Source: an uncultured Bacteroidota bacterium (GTDB lineage Bacteria; Bacteroidota; Bacteroidia; Bacteroidales; F082). Taken from it: a stretch of DNA of 10,059 bases. The translations under genes were made by a program, and so were the position numbers. The stretch is taken from positions 1 to 10,059 of the forward strand of contig UQNO01000056.1 in the NCBI GenBank assembly GCA_900542475.1. Reading direction: 5' to 3'. Of this stretch, positions 1 through 6,285 are shown in pieces; within the stretch, counting starts at the first letter, position 1, and every line of letters starts with the position of its first letter. The notes under the pieces were generated by a model, which was not told the DNA's origin, did no database searches, and worked only from the letters and a program-made list of their open reading frames with translations.

Positions 1-1241
1 TTGCCGCATTCCACGTATGGCCATGTGTGTGCGCCGCATTTGTCGCCAAGAAGCAAAGAGTCGCATTGCGAGAAGTTGCGGCAGTTTGTGGCTGTCGGTG
101 TCACTTTCACCAGTCCGCGGTAGCCGTTTTGGCTATGGCCCGCCGAAATGCCTTTCGAGATGATGGTGCTGCGGCTGTTCTTGCCGAGGTGAATCATTTT
201 TGTGCCGGTGTCGGCCTGCTGATAGTTGTTGGTGACGGCCACGGAGTAGAACTCCGCCACCGTGTTGTCGCCTTTCAAGATGCAGCTCGGGTATTTCCAT
301 GTTATGGCGGAGCCTGTCTCGACCTGTGTCCACGATATTTTGGCGCGGTCGCCACGGCAGATTCCTCGTTTTGTAACGAAGTTATAGATGCCGCCCTTGC
401 CGTCTTTGTCGCCCGGATACCAGTTCTGGACGGTGGAATATTTCACTTCCGCGTCTTTCTCCGAAATAATCTCCACTATGGCGGCGTGTAATTGATTCTC
501 ATCGCGTTGCGGTGCCGTGCAGCCTTCCATGTAGCTCACGTATGCGCCTTCGTCGGCGACAATCAAAGTCCTCTCGAACTGTCCGGTGTTCGCTGCGTTG
601 ATACGGAAATATGTGGAGAGCTCGATAGGGCAGCGCACCCCTTTCGGAATGTAGCAGAACGAGCCGTCGCTGAAGACAGCCGAGTTCAACGCCGCGAAGA
701 AATTGTCGGTGTAAGGCACAACCTTGCCGAGATACTTCCTCACCAAGTCGGGATGTTGTTTCACGGCTTCGCTGAACGACATGAATATGATGTCGTGTTT
801 CTTCAAGGTGTCCTGAAAAGTGGTCTTGACCGATGTCGAGTCTATCACCGCGTCAACGGCGACCCCGGAGAGTTTTTTCTGCTCGTCGAGCGAGATGCCG
901 AGCTTGTCGAATGTCGCCAAAAGCTCCGGGTCAACCTCGTCCAAACTCTTCTTCTCCTTGCGCTGTTTCGGCGCGGCATAATATATGATGTCTTGATAAT
1001 CAATGGGCGGAATGGTGAGATGCGCCCAAGTGGGCATTTTCAAAGTCTGCCAGTGACGAAAAGCCTTTAAACGGAACTCTAAAAGCCAGTCCGGCTCCTC
1101 CTTTTTCTTTGAAATCAAACGAACAATGTCCTCGTTAAGACCTTTCGGAATGAAATCAGTCTCGATGTCGGTCACAAAACCGAACTCGTAGTCTTTGTTG
1201 GTTACCTCTTCAATGATATTTTCCTTTGGATTTGACTCCAT
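1..1241 (-). CDS. sufB: Fe-S cluster assembly scaffold protein SufB (C-terminus cut by window edge)
   Basis: SufB is the core cytosolic subunit of the SufBC2D complex, which builds Fe-S clusters using sulfur from SufS/SufU or SufE and ATP hydrolysis by SufC. The minus strand reads 413 uninterrupted codons from the ATG at 1241 to the window edge; the family is about 480 residues long. It begins MESNPKENIIEEV. Family hallmarks include EPDWLLEFRLKAF and PKQRKEKKSLDEVDPEL near the N-terminus, then DGSFCYIPKGVRCPIELSTYF and EGCTAPQRDENQLHAA. Close to the edge are CRNFSQCDSLLLG and CGAHTWPYVEC, where the Cys of QCDS lies in the conserved active region at the SufB-SufD interface. The missing end probably holds only the C-terminal helical part. 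sufC and sufD would be expected beyond the window's left side (inference). A TAnnTTTG element lies just upstream of the start. Identity is very secure. Confidence 0.96.
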   Translation of the reverse strand, partial: MESNPKENIIEEVTNKDYEFGFVTDIETDFIPKGLNEDIVRLISKKKEEPDWLLEFRLKAFRHWQTLKMPTWAHLTIPPIDYQDIIYYAAPKQRKEKKSLDEVDPELLATFDKLGISLDEQKKLSGVAVDAVIDSTSVKTTFQDTLKKHDIIFMSFSEAVKQHPDLVRKYLGKVVPYTDNFFAALNSAVFSDGSFCYIPKGVRCPIELSTYFRINAANTGQFERTLIVADEGAYVSYMEGCTAPQRDENQLHAAIVEIISEKDAEVKYSTVQNWYPGDKDGKGGIYNFVTKRGICRGDRAKISWTQVETGSAITWKYPSCILKGDNTVAEFYSVAVTNNYQQADTGTKMIHLGKNSRSTIISKGISAGHSQNGYRGLVKVTPTATNCRNFSQCDSLLLGDKCGAHTWPYVECG

Positions 1242-1268
1242 GCTGTAAAAATCTAAATTATTAATTCG

Positions 1269-1276
1269 CAAAAATA
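1269..1276 (-). promoter_or_regulatory. Bacteroidota-type -7 promoter element for sufB
   Basis: Read on the minus strand this is TATTTTTG, a full match to the Bacteroidota primary sigma -7 consensus TAnnTTTG. It lies 27 bases upstream of the sufB ATG. No clear TTTG -33 box is seen at the expected distance. It shares a 101-base divergent intergenic region with the plus-strand promoter at 1317. Confidence 0.5.
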
Positions 1277-1316
1277 CAAAATTTTATCGAATTGGCGTTT
1301 GTTTAGCAAAAATCTT

Positions 1317-1324
1317 TAATTTTG
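1317..1324 (+). promoter_or_regulatory. -7 promoter element for the 1343-3959 gene pair
   Basis: TAATTTTG matches TAnnTTTG exactly. A weak TTGG lies about 22 bases upstream as a possible -33 box. The element sits 18 bases before the ATG at 1343 and overlaps a possible TTG start at 1322. That position makes the TTG start implausible, because transcription would begin after it. Confidence 0.5.
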
Positions 1325-1342
1325 CGTCAAATTATTTGGAGT

Positions 1343-2368
1343 ATGTCTGAAAAGAAATTTTGGAGTAAGATAGGAAATAATCGGATTTACCTTGCGCTGA
1401 CAGGAATAATCGGGGCTGTTTTGTTGTTTTTGTTGGTGCTGTATTTGGCCGTTCCATCTTATTCTTTTGCGGAAATAGAGCCGTTTAACGGTGATTTTAT
1501 CTATAATCCATATTCTGATATAAAAAGAATAAATTATATTGATTTTCGTTCGGAATCAATTGAAAATCAAGGAATTAAAGTCTGTGAATATGGCTATGCG
1601 TTGAGCGGGACGCGATACCTTTGTATTGGTTGTGAATCAAAACGAAAAATAGACTACCCGTTTTTGCAAAGCATTCATTATAAGCAGTTTAATATCGACA
1701 AACTGAATAAAAAATGCCGAATTGCGGCGCCGGCGCATCCGACAAAAGGTTTTAAAAAAGGCGAAATGACGCGTCTCGACCATTATCGTGTGATGGAAGC
1801 CCTCTCGGAAAACGACAACTCGTTGTATTACTGGGATATAGCGCTTTCAAACGGACATCGTGTGAATATCATCGCGACAGGAAAAAACTATGCGACAGCG
1901 TGTATCGGTGAAAATGACGCCGAATCGGTGTGCAATTCTCTTGAAACAGGAAACTCTTATGCCGTAAAATATAATGGAAATCTGATAGATGTTCCTGAAC
2001 TTCAATATGTTAGATGTGACAATGATACTTTGGTGGTGGCGGTTTCCGAAAAAGCGAAAGAAATTCGTTTCATAGGTCAAAATGCTGTGGTGAAGCAAAC
2101 AGTTGACAATGTTTCGGAGGCTTTCTACCATATTAAAAAAGACGACACATATATCAGGGCGGAGATTGAGTTTGCGAATGGCAACACCTTGTACCTCAAT
2201 CCGTTGGTTCGTCATCAATACCAATATTTCTTTGATTTGGATAAGGCGAAAATCATGAAAGGCCGCACTTACCTGATGTGGGCGGTTTATATAGTTGTGG
2301 TCGTGGCTTTCGCAAGAAAAATTTTAATTGGAAAGAGACATGAAAATTCAGGAGAACAAAATCGATAG
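1343..2368 (+). CDS. Membrane-anchored protein resembling a degenerate PHP-domain protein
   Basis: This 341-residue protein has a hydrophobic helix near each end (about residues 15-37 and 308-325) and a polar central domain, probably exported. The central region carries APAHPTKG (129-136), which resembles an AHPxxG-type motif of PHP-family metal-dependent phosphoesterases. It also has WDIALSNGH (164-172) and a C-terminal beta-rich segment containing EIRFIGQ, DDTYIR and LYLNPL. From memory, Bacteroidota PHP-like proteins share this order: an NPY segment, AHP, W-D-x-A-L-S-x-G-H, then RFIGQ and the TYIR segment. Here the usual N-terminal His-x-His-type motif appears as IDFRSES (67-72 region), and the following stretch is short. 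The metal site is therefore probably lost. The ATG at 1343 is chosen because a TTG seven codons upstream lies inside the promoter element. The end overlaps the glycosyltransferase start by 29 bases, which suggests coupled expression and related roles. The PHP assignment is tentative; otherwise it is an unknown membrane protein. Confidence 0.6.
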   Translation: MSEKKFWSKIGNNRIYLALTGIIGAVLLFLLVLYLAVPSYSFAEIEPFNGDFIYNPYSDIKRINYIDFRSESIENQGIKVCEYGYALSGTRYLCIGCESKRKIDYPFLQSIHYKQFNIDKLNKKCRIAAPAHPTKGFKKGEMTRLDHYRVMEALSENDNSLYYWDIALSNGHRVNIIATGKNYATACIGENDAESVCNSLETGNSYAVKYNGNLIDVPELQYVRCDNDTLVVAVSEKAKEIRFIGQNAVVKQTVDNVSEAFYHIKKDDTYIRAEIEFANGNTLYLNPLVRHQYQYFFDLDKAKIMKGRTYLMWAVYIVVVVAFARKILIGKRHENSGEQNR

Positions 2369-3959
2369 ATATATCATCTGGTTGCTGGTAATCAGTGCTT
2401 TGATACGAGGCTTCCTTGCGGCTTTCATCGAGTTTGGCAACGACGAGGTGTATTATTGGACATACGCCAAGTATCCTGACTGGAGTCATTTCGACCATCC
2501 GGGCATGGTTGGCTGGATAATGCAGATTTTTAGTCTTAACTTGTTGTTTGACAGCGAGTTCGCTTTACGGCTGTCGTCGATAATCTTCATGACTATCGAT
2601 ACCTATATTATATATAAGCTCGGTTGTGTGATAAAAAATAAATTGACGGGTTTTTATGCGGCGTTGCTTTACACCGCTTCCTTGTATTGCTTTATAATCA
2701 CAGGTGTTTTCATCATGCCGGACACTCCGTTGATGATGTTCACCCTGTTGTCGATTTACTGTTTCTTTATGTCGTTTCGACCGACCGAAGAGTGTAGAGA
2801 AGTCGTTTCTAATCAGATGCTTTCGGGGAAAAAGGCTCTCCCGGCCGAACACCGGTTCGCTCGCAATGACGGCCTCATGCTTTTGGGCGGTCTCTTTGCG
2901 GGCCTGGCTTTGCTGTCAAAATATTCAGCGGTGTTTATCTGGTCGGGGGTGGGGTTGTATGTTCTGTTTTATGACCGTAAACAGTTGAAAAACAAATATT
3001 TGTATCTCTCGGCCTTGGTCTCTGCCGTCTGTATGCTTCCGGTGCTGATTTGGAATATGCGGAACGATTTCATCAGTTTTACCTTCCACGGAGATCGTGT
3101 GAGTTTTTTCGGGAAGTTGCAGCCAATGGATTTTTTAGTTGAGATTGTCGGCGAGCTCGGATACAACAATCCGATTAACTATGTGTTGATAATCATCGCA
3201 TTAGTGGCTTTGTGGAGAGGTAACAGGTATATGTGGGCGATGCCGCGGCGACTCTTGCTTTGTTTTGCACTGCCGTTCATCGCGTTGTTCTGGTTCTTTG
3301 CATTGACACGACCGATATTGCCGCACTGGTCGGCGCCGGCATTTTCGTTGCTGTTGCTGTTTCCGGCATCATATCTCGCTGATAAACAGGTGTTTGCGAA
3401 TGGAGCGGTGCGCCTGCCTAAACCGATTGTCGCAACAATGGCGTTGTTGCTGTTTGTGCTGATTTTAGGAACCGTGGAGATAAAAACCGGCGTGGTGCCA
3501 TTGCGTTTTGGAGAGCGCGCCAATTCTGTCAGATATTATGGAGAAGGCGACTTCACCGCCACGATTTACGGCTGGCGTTCCATCAAAGATGATTTTCAAG
3601 AAATACGTCAGCGAAAAATCAATGATGGTGAGATGAGAGCGGAAGACGGTATGGTGAGCCTGCAATGGTTTCCGATGGCTAATTTCGATTACTATGTCGC
3701 TAATCCGCTTGATATCAATATGTTCGGTCTGCGCGACATGGGCAAGATACACAAATACGCATGGATTAACGAATACAGAGGAGGACTTCGGAAAGGCGGC
3801 GATTACTGGTTTCTCAATGAAAGCTCCGACTATTACGCCCCGGAACGCTATCTTGATGACAAGTTTGAAAAAGTGCTGCCTTGCGACACCATAGTTGTTG
3901 ACAGATGCGGAACACCGGCGAAATATGTCTTCGTTTATATGTGCAAAGGTCTGAAATAA
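2340..3959 (+). CDS. GT-C fold membrane glycosyltransferase (ArnT/PMT_2-like, family 39/83 type)
   Basis: This 539-residue polytopic membrane protein should transfer a sugar from a polyprenyl-phosphate donor to an envelope acceptor on the outer side of the inner membrane. The first extracytoplasmic loop after TM1 carries NDEVYYW (34-40) and SHFDHPG (49-55), the acidic and DHP signature of this superfamily. IMPDTP (125-130) and SKYSA (193-197) are further family hallmarks. About ten hydrophobic helices follow one another, and a soluble C-terminal domain begins near residue 400. The ATG at 2340 gives a normal N-terminus; a TTG four codons upstream is in frame but less likely. The gene overlaps the upstream membrane-protein gene by 29 bases. 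Residues 147-177 form an odd hydrophilic loop with repeat-like DNA (see separate entry). The substrate cannot be read from the sequence: lipid A, O-glycan and protein glycosylation are all possible. Confidence 0.85.
   Translation: MKIQENKIDRYIIWLLVISALIRGFLAAFIEFGNDEVYYWTYAKYPDWSHFDHPGMVGWIMQIFSLNLLFDSEFALRLSSIIFMTIDTYIIYKLGCVIKNKLTGFYAALLYTASLYCFIITGVFIMPDTPLMMFTLLSIYCFFMSFRPTEECREVVSNQMLSGKKALPAEHRFARNDGLMLLGGLFAGLALLSKYSAVFIWSGVGLYVLFYDRKQLKNKYLYLSALVSAVCMLPVLIWNMRNDFISFTFHGDRVSFFGKLQPMDFLVEIVGELGYNNPINYVLIIIALVALWRGNRYMWAMPRRLLLCFALPFIALFWFFALTRPILPHWSAPAFSLLLLFPASYLADKQVFANGAVRLPKPIVATMALLLFVLILGTVEIKTGVVPLRFGERANSVRYYGEGDFTATIYGWRSIKDDFQEIRQRKINDGEMRAEDGMVSLQWFPMANFDYYVANPLDINMFGLRDMGKIHKYAWINEYRGGLRKGGDYWFLNESSDYYAPERYLDDKFEKVLPCDTIVVDRCGTPAKYVFVYMCKGLK
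2778..2870 (+). repeat. Possible in-frame dispersed-repeat insertion in the glycosyltransferase gene
   Basis: This stretch encodes a 31-residue charged, cysteine-containing loop between two membrane helices, beginning RPTEECREVV and ending AEHRFARND. Its 3' end, TTCGCTCGCAATGAC, resembles the tail of dispersed palindromic repeats found in many bacterial genomes. A small inverted repeat (CGAAC, four bases, GTTCG) lies at 2846-2859. The segment keeps the reading frame and lies in a loop, where an insertion would be tolerated. Only one copy is visible in the window, so its repeat nature is an inference. Confidence 0.35.
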
Positions 3960-3989
3960 AGACGGACTTGTGAACTTTTTTTAAGATTT

Positions 3990-4007
3990 ATTGCGAAAAT
4001 CCGCAAT
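3990..4007. other. Small perfect hairpin after the glycosyltransferase gene
   Basis: ATTGCG and CGCAAT form a perfect 6-bp stem around a six-base loop, 30 bases after the stop codon at 3959. There is no T-run directly after it; a run of seven Ts precedes it. It could be an mRNA 3'-end structure acting together with the larger hairpin at 4015. Confidence 0.35.
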
Positions 4008-4014
4008 TTAAGTT

Positions 4015-4068
4015 AAAAGTGCGATAAAACCGTTAAAAATCCGGTTGGTGTTCGACGCACTTTTTTTT
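4015..4068 (+). terminator. Nested hairpin with T-tract, probable intrinsic terminator
   Basis: AAAAGTGCG (4015-4023) pairs with CGCACTTTT (4056-4064), and an inner AACCG/CGGTT pair (4028-4032 with 4042-4046) closes a second stem. A run of eight Ts (4061-4068) overlaps and follows the right arm. It lies after the glycosyltransferase stop and just before the promoter of the DUF2851 gene. It would therefore separate the two transcription units. The two-tier stem is less compact than a classic terminator. Confidence 0.55.
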
Positions 4069-4075
4069 ATATGTG

Positions 4076-4083
4076 TATTTTTG
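4076..4083 (+). promoter_or_regulatory. -7 promoter element for the DUF2851 gene
   Basis: TATTTTTG matches TAnnTTTG and lies 20 bases before the ATG at 4104, directly after the terminator T-tract. No convincing -33 TTTG is seen at 19-21 bases. An in-frame ATG at 4071 lies upstream of this element, which argues against it as the translation start. Confidence 0.5.
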
Positions 4084-4103
4084 CAGAACCGAAACGCTTA
4101 TTT

Positions 4104-5360
4104 ATGAAAGAGGATTTTATATATTATCTCTGGGAGAACAGATTGTTATCGAAAGACCTTGCCACTGTCGATGGCGAGTCTGTTTACGTCATTTCCGTTG
4201 GCGTGCGTAATTATGACTCTGGTCCGGATTTTCTGGATGCCCGAATACGTATCGGACGAACTTTATGGGTTGGACATGTCGAGATTCATGTTAATGCGTC
4301 TGATTGGTTCCATCATGGACATCATAATGACGATGCGTTCGGCAATGTGATTTTGCATGTGGTGTATTGTAATGACACTGAACGGCTTGCGATGCCGACC
4401 TTGGAGGTCAAAGGTAAGTTCGACGAGACGATTTACGAGAGGTATGACGCTTTCTTGAAGTCAAGGCTGTGGATTCCGTGCGAAAGGATTATTGTCGGGA
4501 TACAGCAGTTCACATGGCTTTCGTGGTTGGAACGCATCGTGATTGAACGGTTGGAGGCGGAGGTCAGGGACGTTTTCTCGAAACTTGCGATGAATTGTTA
4601 TGACTGGGAAGAGACTCTGTACCAGCGTGTTATGCGTTATTGCGGTCTGAAGGTGAACAACGACGCTTTCGAGAGGCTGTCGAGGCTGCTGCCGTTGCGG
4701 ATTTTGCGCAAACATATCGACAATCCGTCGCTGGTCGAGGCGATGCTCTTCGGATGCGCAGGCTTCCTGGAAGGAGAGTTCACCGAAAACTATCCTGTTC
4801 TTCTCCAGAGAGAGTTTAAGATATTGAAATCCAAGTTCAACTTGTCAGTGATGCCCATGGCCTATTGGAAGTTTTTGAGATTGCGACCCCCTAATTTCCC
4901 GACAATCCGCCTCGCCCAGATGGCATCGATGGTATGCAGGCACGACAACTTGTTTTCCGCTTTGCGAACTGTCGGCGACTTGAATTCCGCGCGAAATATG
5001 TTCAACGTTGAAGTCAATGAGTATTGGGACACACATTACCAATTTGGGAAACCTTCTGTTGATGTTAAAAAGAACCTGGGCGCAACGGCGATAGATGTGC
5101 TGATTATCAATGCTATAGTGCCGATGATGTTCAGCTACGGAATCTATCACGACAATCAGGATTTGAAAAATAAAAGTTTGGAACTGCTGAATGTCATGGA
5201 GCCTGAAGACAATGCCATAACCAGGAGGTTCGGAAATCTGGGCGTGAATATTAGAAACGCTCAACAATCACAGGCGTTGCTGCATCTGTATAATTGCTAT
5301 TGCCGAAAACGTAACTGTCTGAAATGCAGGGTGTTCGGCGCATCGAAAACCGATGGCTGA
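4104..5360 (+). CDS. DUF2851 family protein
   Basis: This 418-residue soluble protein starts MKEDFIYYLWENRLL, typical of DUF2851, a family of unknown function that I know from Bacteroidota. The N-terminal conserved block includes DSGPDFLDARIRIG (38-51), WVGHVEIHVNASDW (55-68), HHNDDAFGNVILHVVY (73-88). The C-terminus holds a cysteine cluster, Cys398, Cys400, Cys405 and Cys408, which could bind metal. There is no signal peptide or clear membrane helix. The ATG at 4104 is chosen over an in-frame ATG at 4071, because a -7 element lies between them and the family start is preserved. The order Asp (GPDF), then Glu-x-His (EIH) is reminiscent of PD-(D/E)xK nuclease cores, but that is speculation. 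It is transcribed alone, from its own promoter, with the cell-division genes downstream under another promoter. Confidence 0.88.
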   Translation: MKEDFIYYLWENRLLSKDLATVDGESVYVISVGVRNYDSGPDFLDARIRIGRTLWVGHVEIHVNASDWFHHGHHNDDAFGNVILHVVYCNDTERLAMPTLEVKGKFDETIYERYDAFLKSRLWIPCERIIVGIQQFTWLSWLERIVIERLEAEVRDVFSKLAMNCYDWEETLYQRVMRYCGLKVNNDAFERLSRLLPLRILRKHIDNPSLVEAMLFGCAGFLEGEFTENYPVLLQREFKILKSKFNLSVMPMAYWKFLRLRPPNFPTIRLAQMASMVCRHDNLFSALRTVGDLNSARNMFNVEVNEYWDTHYQFGKPSVDVKKNLGATAIDVLIINAIVPMMFSYGIYHDNQDLKNKSLELLNVMEPEDNAITRRFGNLGVNIRNAQQSQALLHLYNCYCRKRNCLKCRVFGASKTDG

Positions 5361-5390
5361 ACCGCTTTTTGAAAAAAAAACCAAAAAAAG

Positions 5391-5422
5391 TTTGCGTGTT
5401 ACAATAATTATGTTTAATTTTG
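5391..5422 (+). promoter_or_regulatory. Complete Bacteroidota promoter for the coiled-coil/zapA operon
   Basis: TTTG (5391-5394), a 20-base spacer, then TAATTTTG (5415-5422) match the -33/-7 consensus TTTG-N19-21-TAnnTTTG. The element ends 32 bases before the ATG at 5455. This is the best promoter in the window and probably drives the coiled-coil gene and zapA. Read-through into the RNA and rny is possible. Confidence 0.7.
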
Positions 5423-5454
5423 TGGCAAAATTCTAAAGCAAACTGTGAAGGGAA

Positions 5455-5748
5455 ATGGCTGATTTAAGTGTAAGACTTTCGGAAATTGAATTGAAGTTGA
5501 GAAAGCTCGTCGCGCTTAAAAATCAACTGGTTGAGAAGAACAGTGAGCTGGTTCGAGAGAATGGGGAGCTTCAACTGAAAGTTGAGATTCTCCAGACCGA
5601 GAACGAGGATTTGAGAGATAAAATAAATAAAACAACTATTGTTAACGCACTCGGAAACGAGAAAGAAATTGAAGAAAGTAGGCAGTTAATCAAGACATTG
5701 GTGAAGGAAATAGATCAATGTGTCGCGATATTGAACGCTGAACAGTGA
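5455..5748 (+). CDS. Small coiled-coil protein upstream of zapA (ZapB-like by context)
   Basis: This 97-residue protein is almost entirely a charged heptad-type coiled coil. It starts MADLSVRLSEIELKLRKL and continues through Leu, Glu and Asn-rich heptads (residues about 5-60). A short break around NKTTIVNALGNE separates a second helix ending in DQCVAILNAEQ. Its gene ends 16 bases before the zapA ATG, in the same operon. Small coiled-coil proteins beside ZapA suggest a ZapB-like partner that bundles or bridges FtsZ-bound ZapA at midcell. I see no clear sequence match to E. coli ZapB itself, so the role rests on size, fold and location. A complete promoter lies immediately upstream. Confidence 0.8.
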   Translation: MADLSVRLSEIELKLRKLVALKNQLVEKNSELVRENGELQLKVEILQTENEDLRDKINKTTIVNALGNEKEIEESRQLIKTLVKEIDQCVAILNAEQ

Positions 5749-5764
5749 TAAATAATTGACGGTC

Positions 5765-6058
5765 ATGGGCGAAAGTGAAGAAATAAAGATAGGAATTACC
5801 GTTGCTGAACGCAATTACCGTCTGACTATTGACAAGACTGATGAAGAGAAGGTGCGGAGAGCCGCCGACATGATTAACGAACGTGTGAAGGAGTTTAAGA
5901 GAACATACACAGATAAAGACTATCTGTCACTGGTCTCGATGGCTTGCATACAGTTCGCGACAAGCGTGGTGAAATATGAAAATGATTCCGCATTCAAAGA
6001 TCAATATCTTGACAAACAACTTGATGTCATCGATGATTTGTTGACTGAAAACTTATAA
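5765..6058 (+). CDS. zapA: Cell division protein ZapA
   Basis: This 97-residue protein matches ZapA, which binds FtsZ and promotes filament bundling at the division ring. The N-terminal beta-rich domain has EIKIGITVAERNYRLTI, followed by the conserved DEEKVRRAADMINERVKEF segment. A long helix that forms the dimer/tetramer coiled coil comes next, including DYLSLVSMACIQFATSV. The ATG at 5765 gives a typical short N-terminus (MGESEEIKIG); an in-frame TTG three codons upstream is less likely. It follows the coiled-coil gene by 16 bases and precedes a structured RNA gene by a few bases. I recall zapA next to 6S RNA in many bacteria, and rny follows here. Confidence 0.92.
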   Translation: MGESEEIKIGITVAERNYRLTIDKTDEEKVRRAADMINERVKEFKRTYTDKDYLSLVSMACIQFATSVVKYENDSAFKDQYLDKQLDVIDDLLTENL

Positions 6059-6064
6059 GATTTG

Positions 6065-6242
6065 TCTGTCTGTCCACCGCATGATGTAACCTTAACAACT
6101 TAACAATTAAAATCGGTTGACTCATGGGTACAAAAACAGGCCTCGTCCTCGCAAGAGGAGCTTTAACGCCAGTGGACGTTTGCGTATCGTGGCAGCCATA
6201 AGCGTGATATACAAGGGTTTACGATCCCTTTGGGCAGACAGA
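6065..6242 (+). ncRNA. ssrS: Probable 6S RNA
   Basis: 6S RNA mimics an open promoter and sequesters the housekeeping RNA polymerase holoenzyme. The 227-base gap between zapA and rny holds no plausible gene, but its ends pair. Bases 6065-6076 pair with 6231-6242 over 12 bp, with one G-U. This closing stem is followed by a seven-T tract (6243-6249). Further in, GGTTG (6115-6119) can pair with CAGCC (6193-6197). GGC (6139-6141) pairs with GCC (6168-6170). TCCTC pairs with GAGGA around a GCAA tetraloop at 6151-6154. AAGGG (6213-6217) and CCCTT (6226-6230) form a small hairpin on the 3' side of a large internal bulge, as expected for the central bubble of 6S RNA. The length of about 178 bases and the zapA-adjacent location also fit. 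The family call is by structure and synteny; the primary sequence was not aligned. Confidence 0.75.
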
Positions 6243-6285
6243 TTTTTTTCTTTTTCGCGGAAGAGTAAAATCTTAAATTAAAAAA

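Noticed and set aside
27..1070. Two long plus-strand open frames (27-491 and 492-1070).
   Set aside because: They lie opposite sufB, whose minus-strand frame is unmistakable across the same region; their translations show no coherent family.
3694..3894. A short plus-strand open frame inside the glycosyltransferase gene.
   Set aside because: It is an out-of-frame shadow in the C-terminal domain, with no homologous motif or promoter.
4071..4103. An upstream in-frame ATG for the DUF2851 gene.
   Set aside because: The -7 promoter element at 4076-4083 lies downstream of it, and the family begins at the ATG at 4104.
6037..6064. A possible separate promoter for the structured RNA (TTTG then an AAGATTTG-like element).
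   Set aside because: The -7 match is imperfect and the spacing too short, and a start there would fall inside the closing stem.
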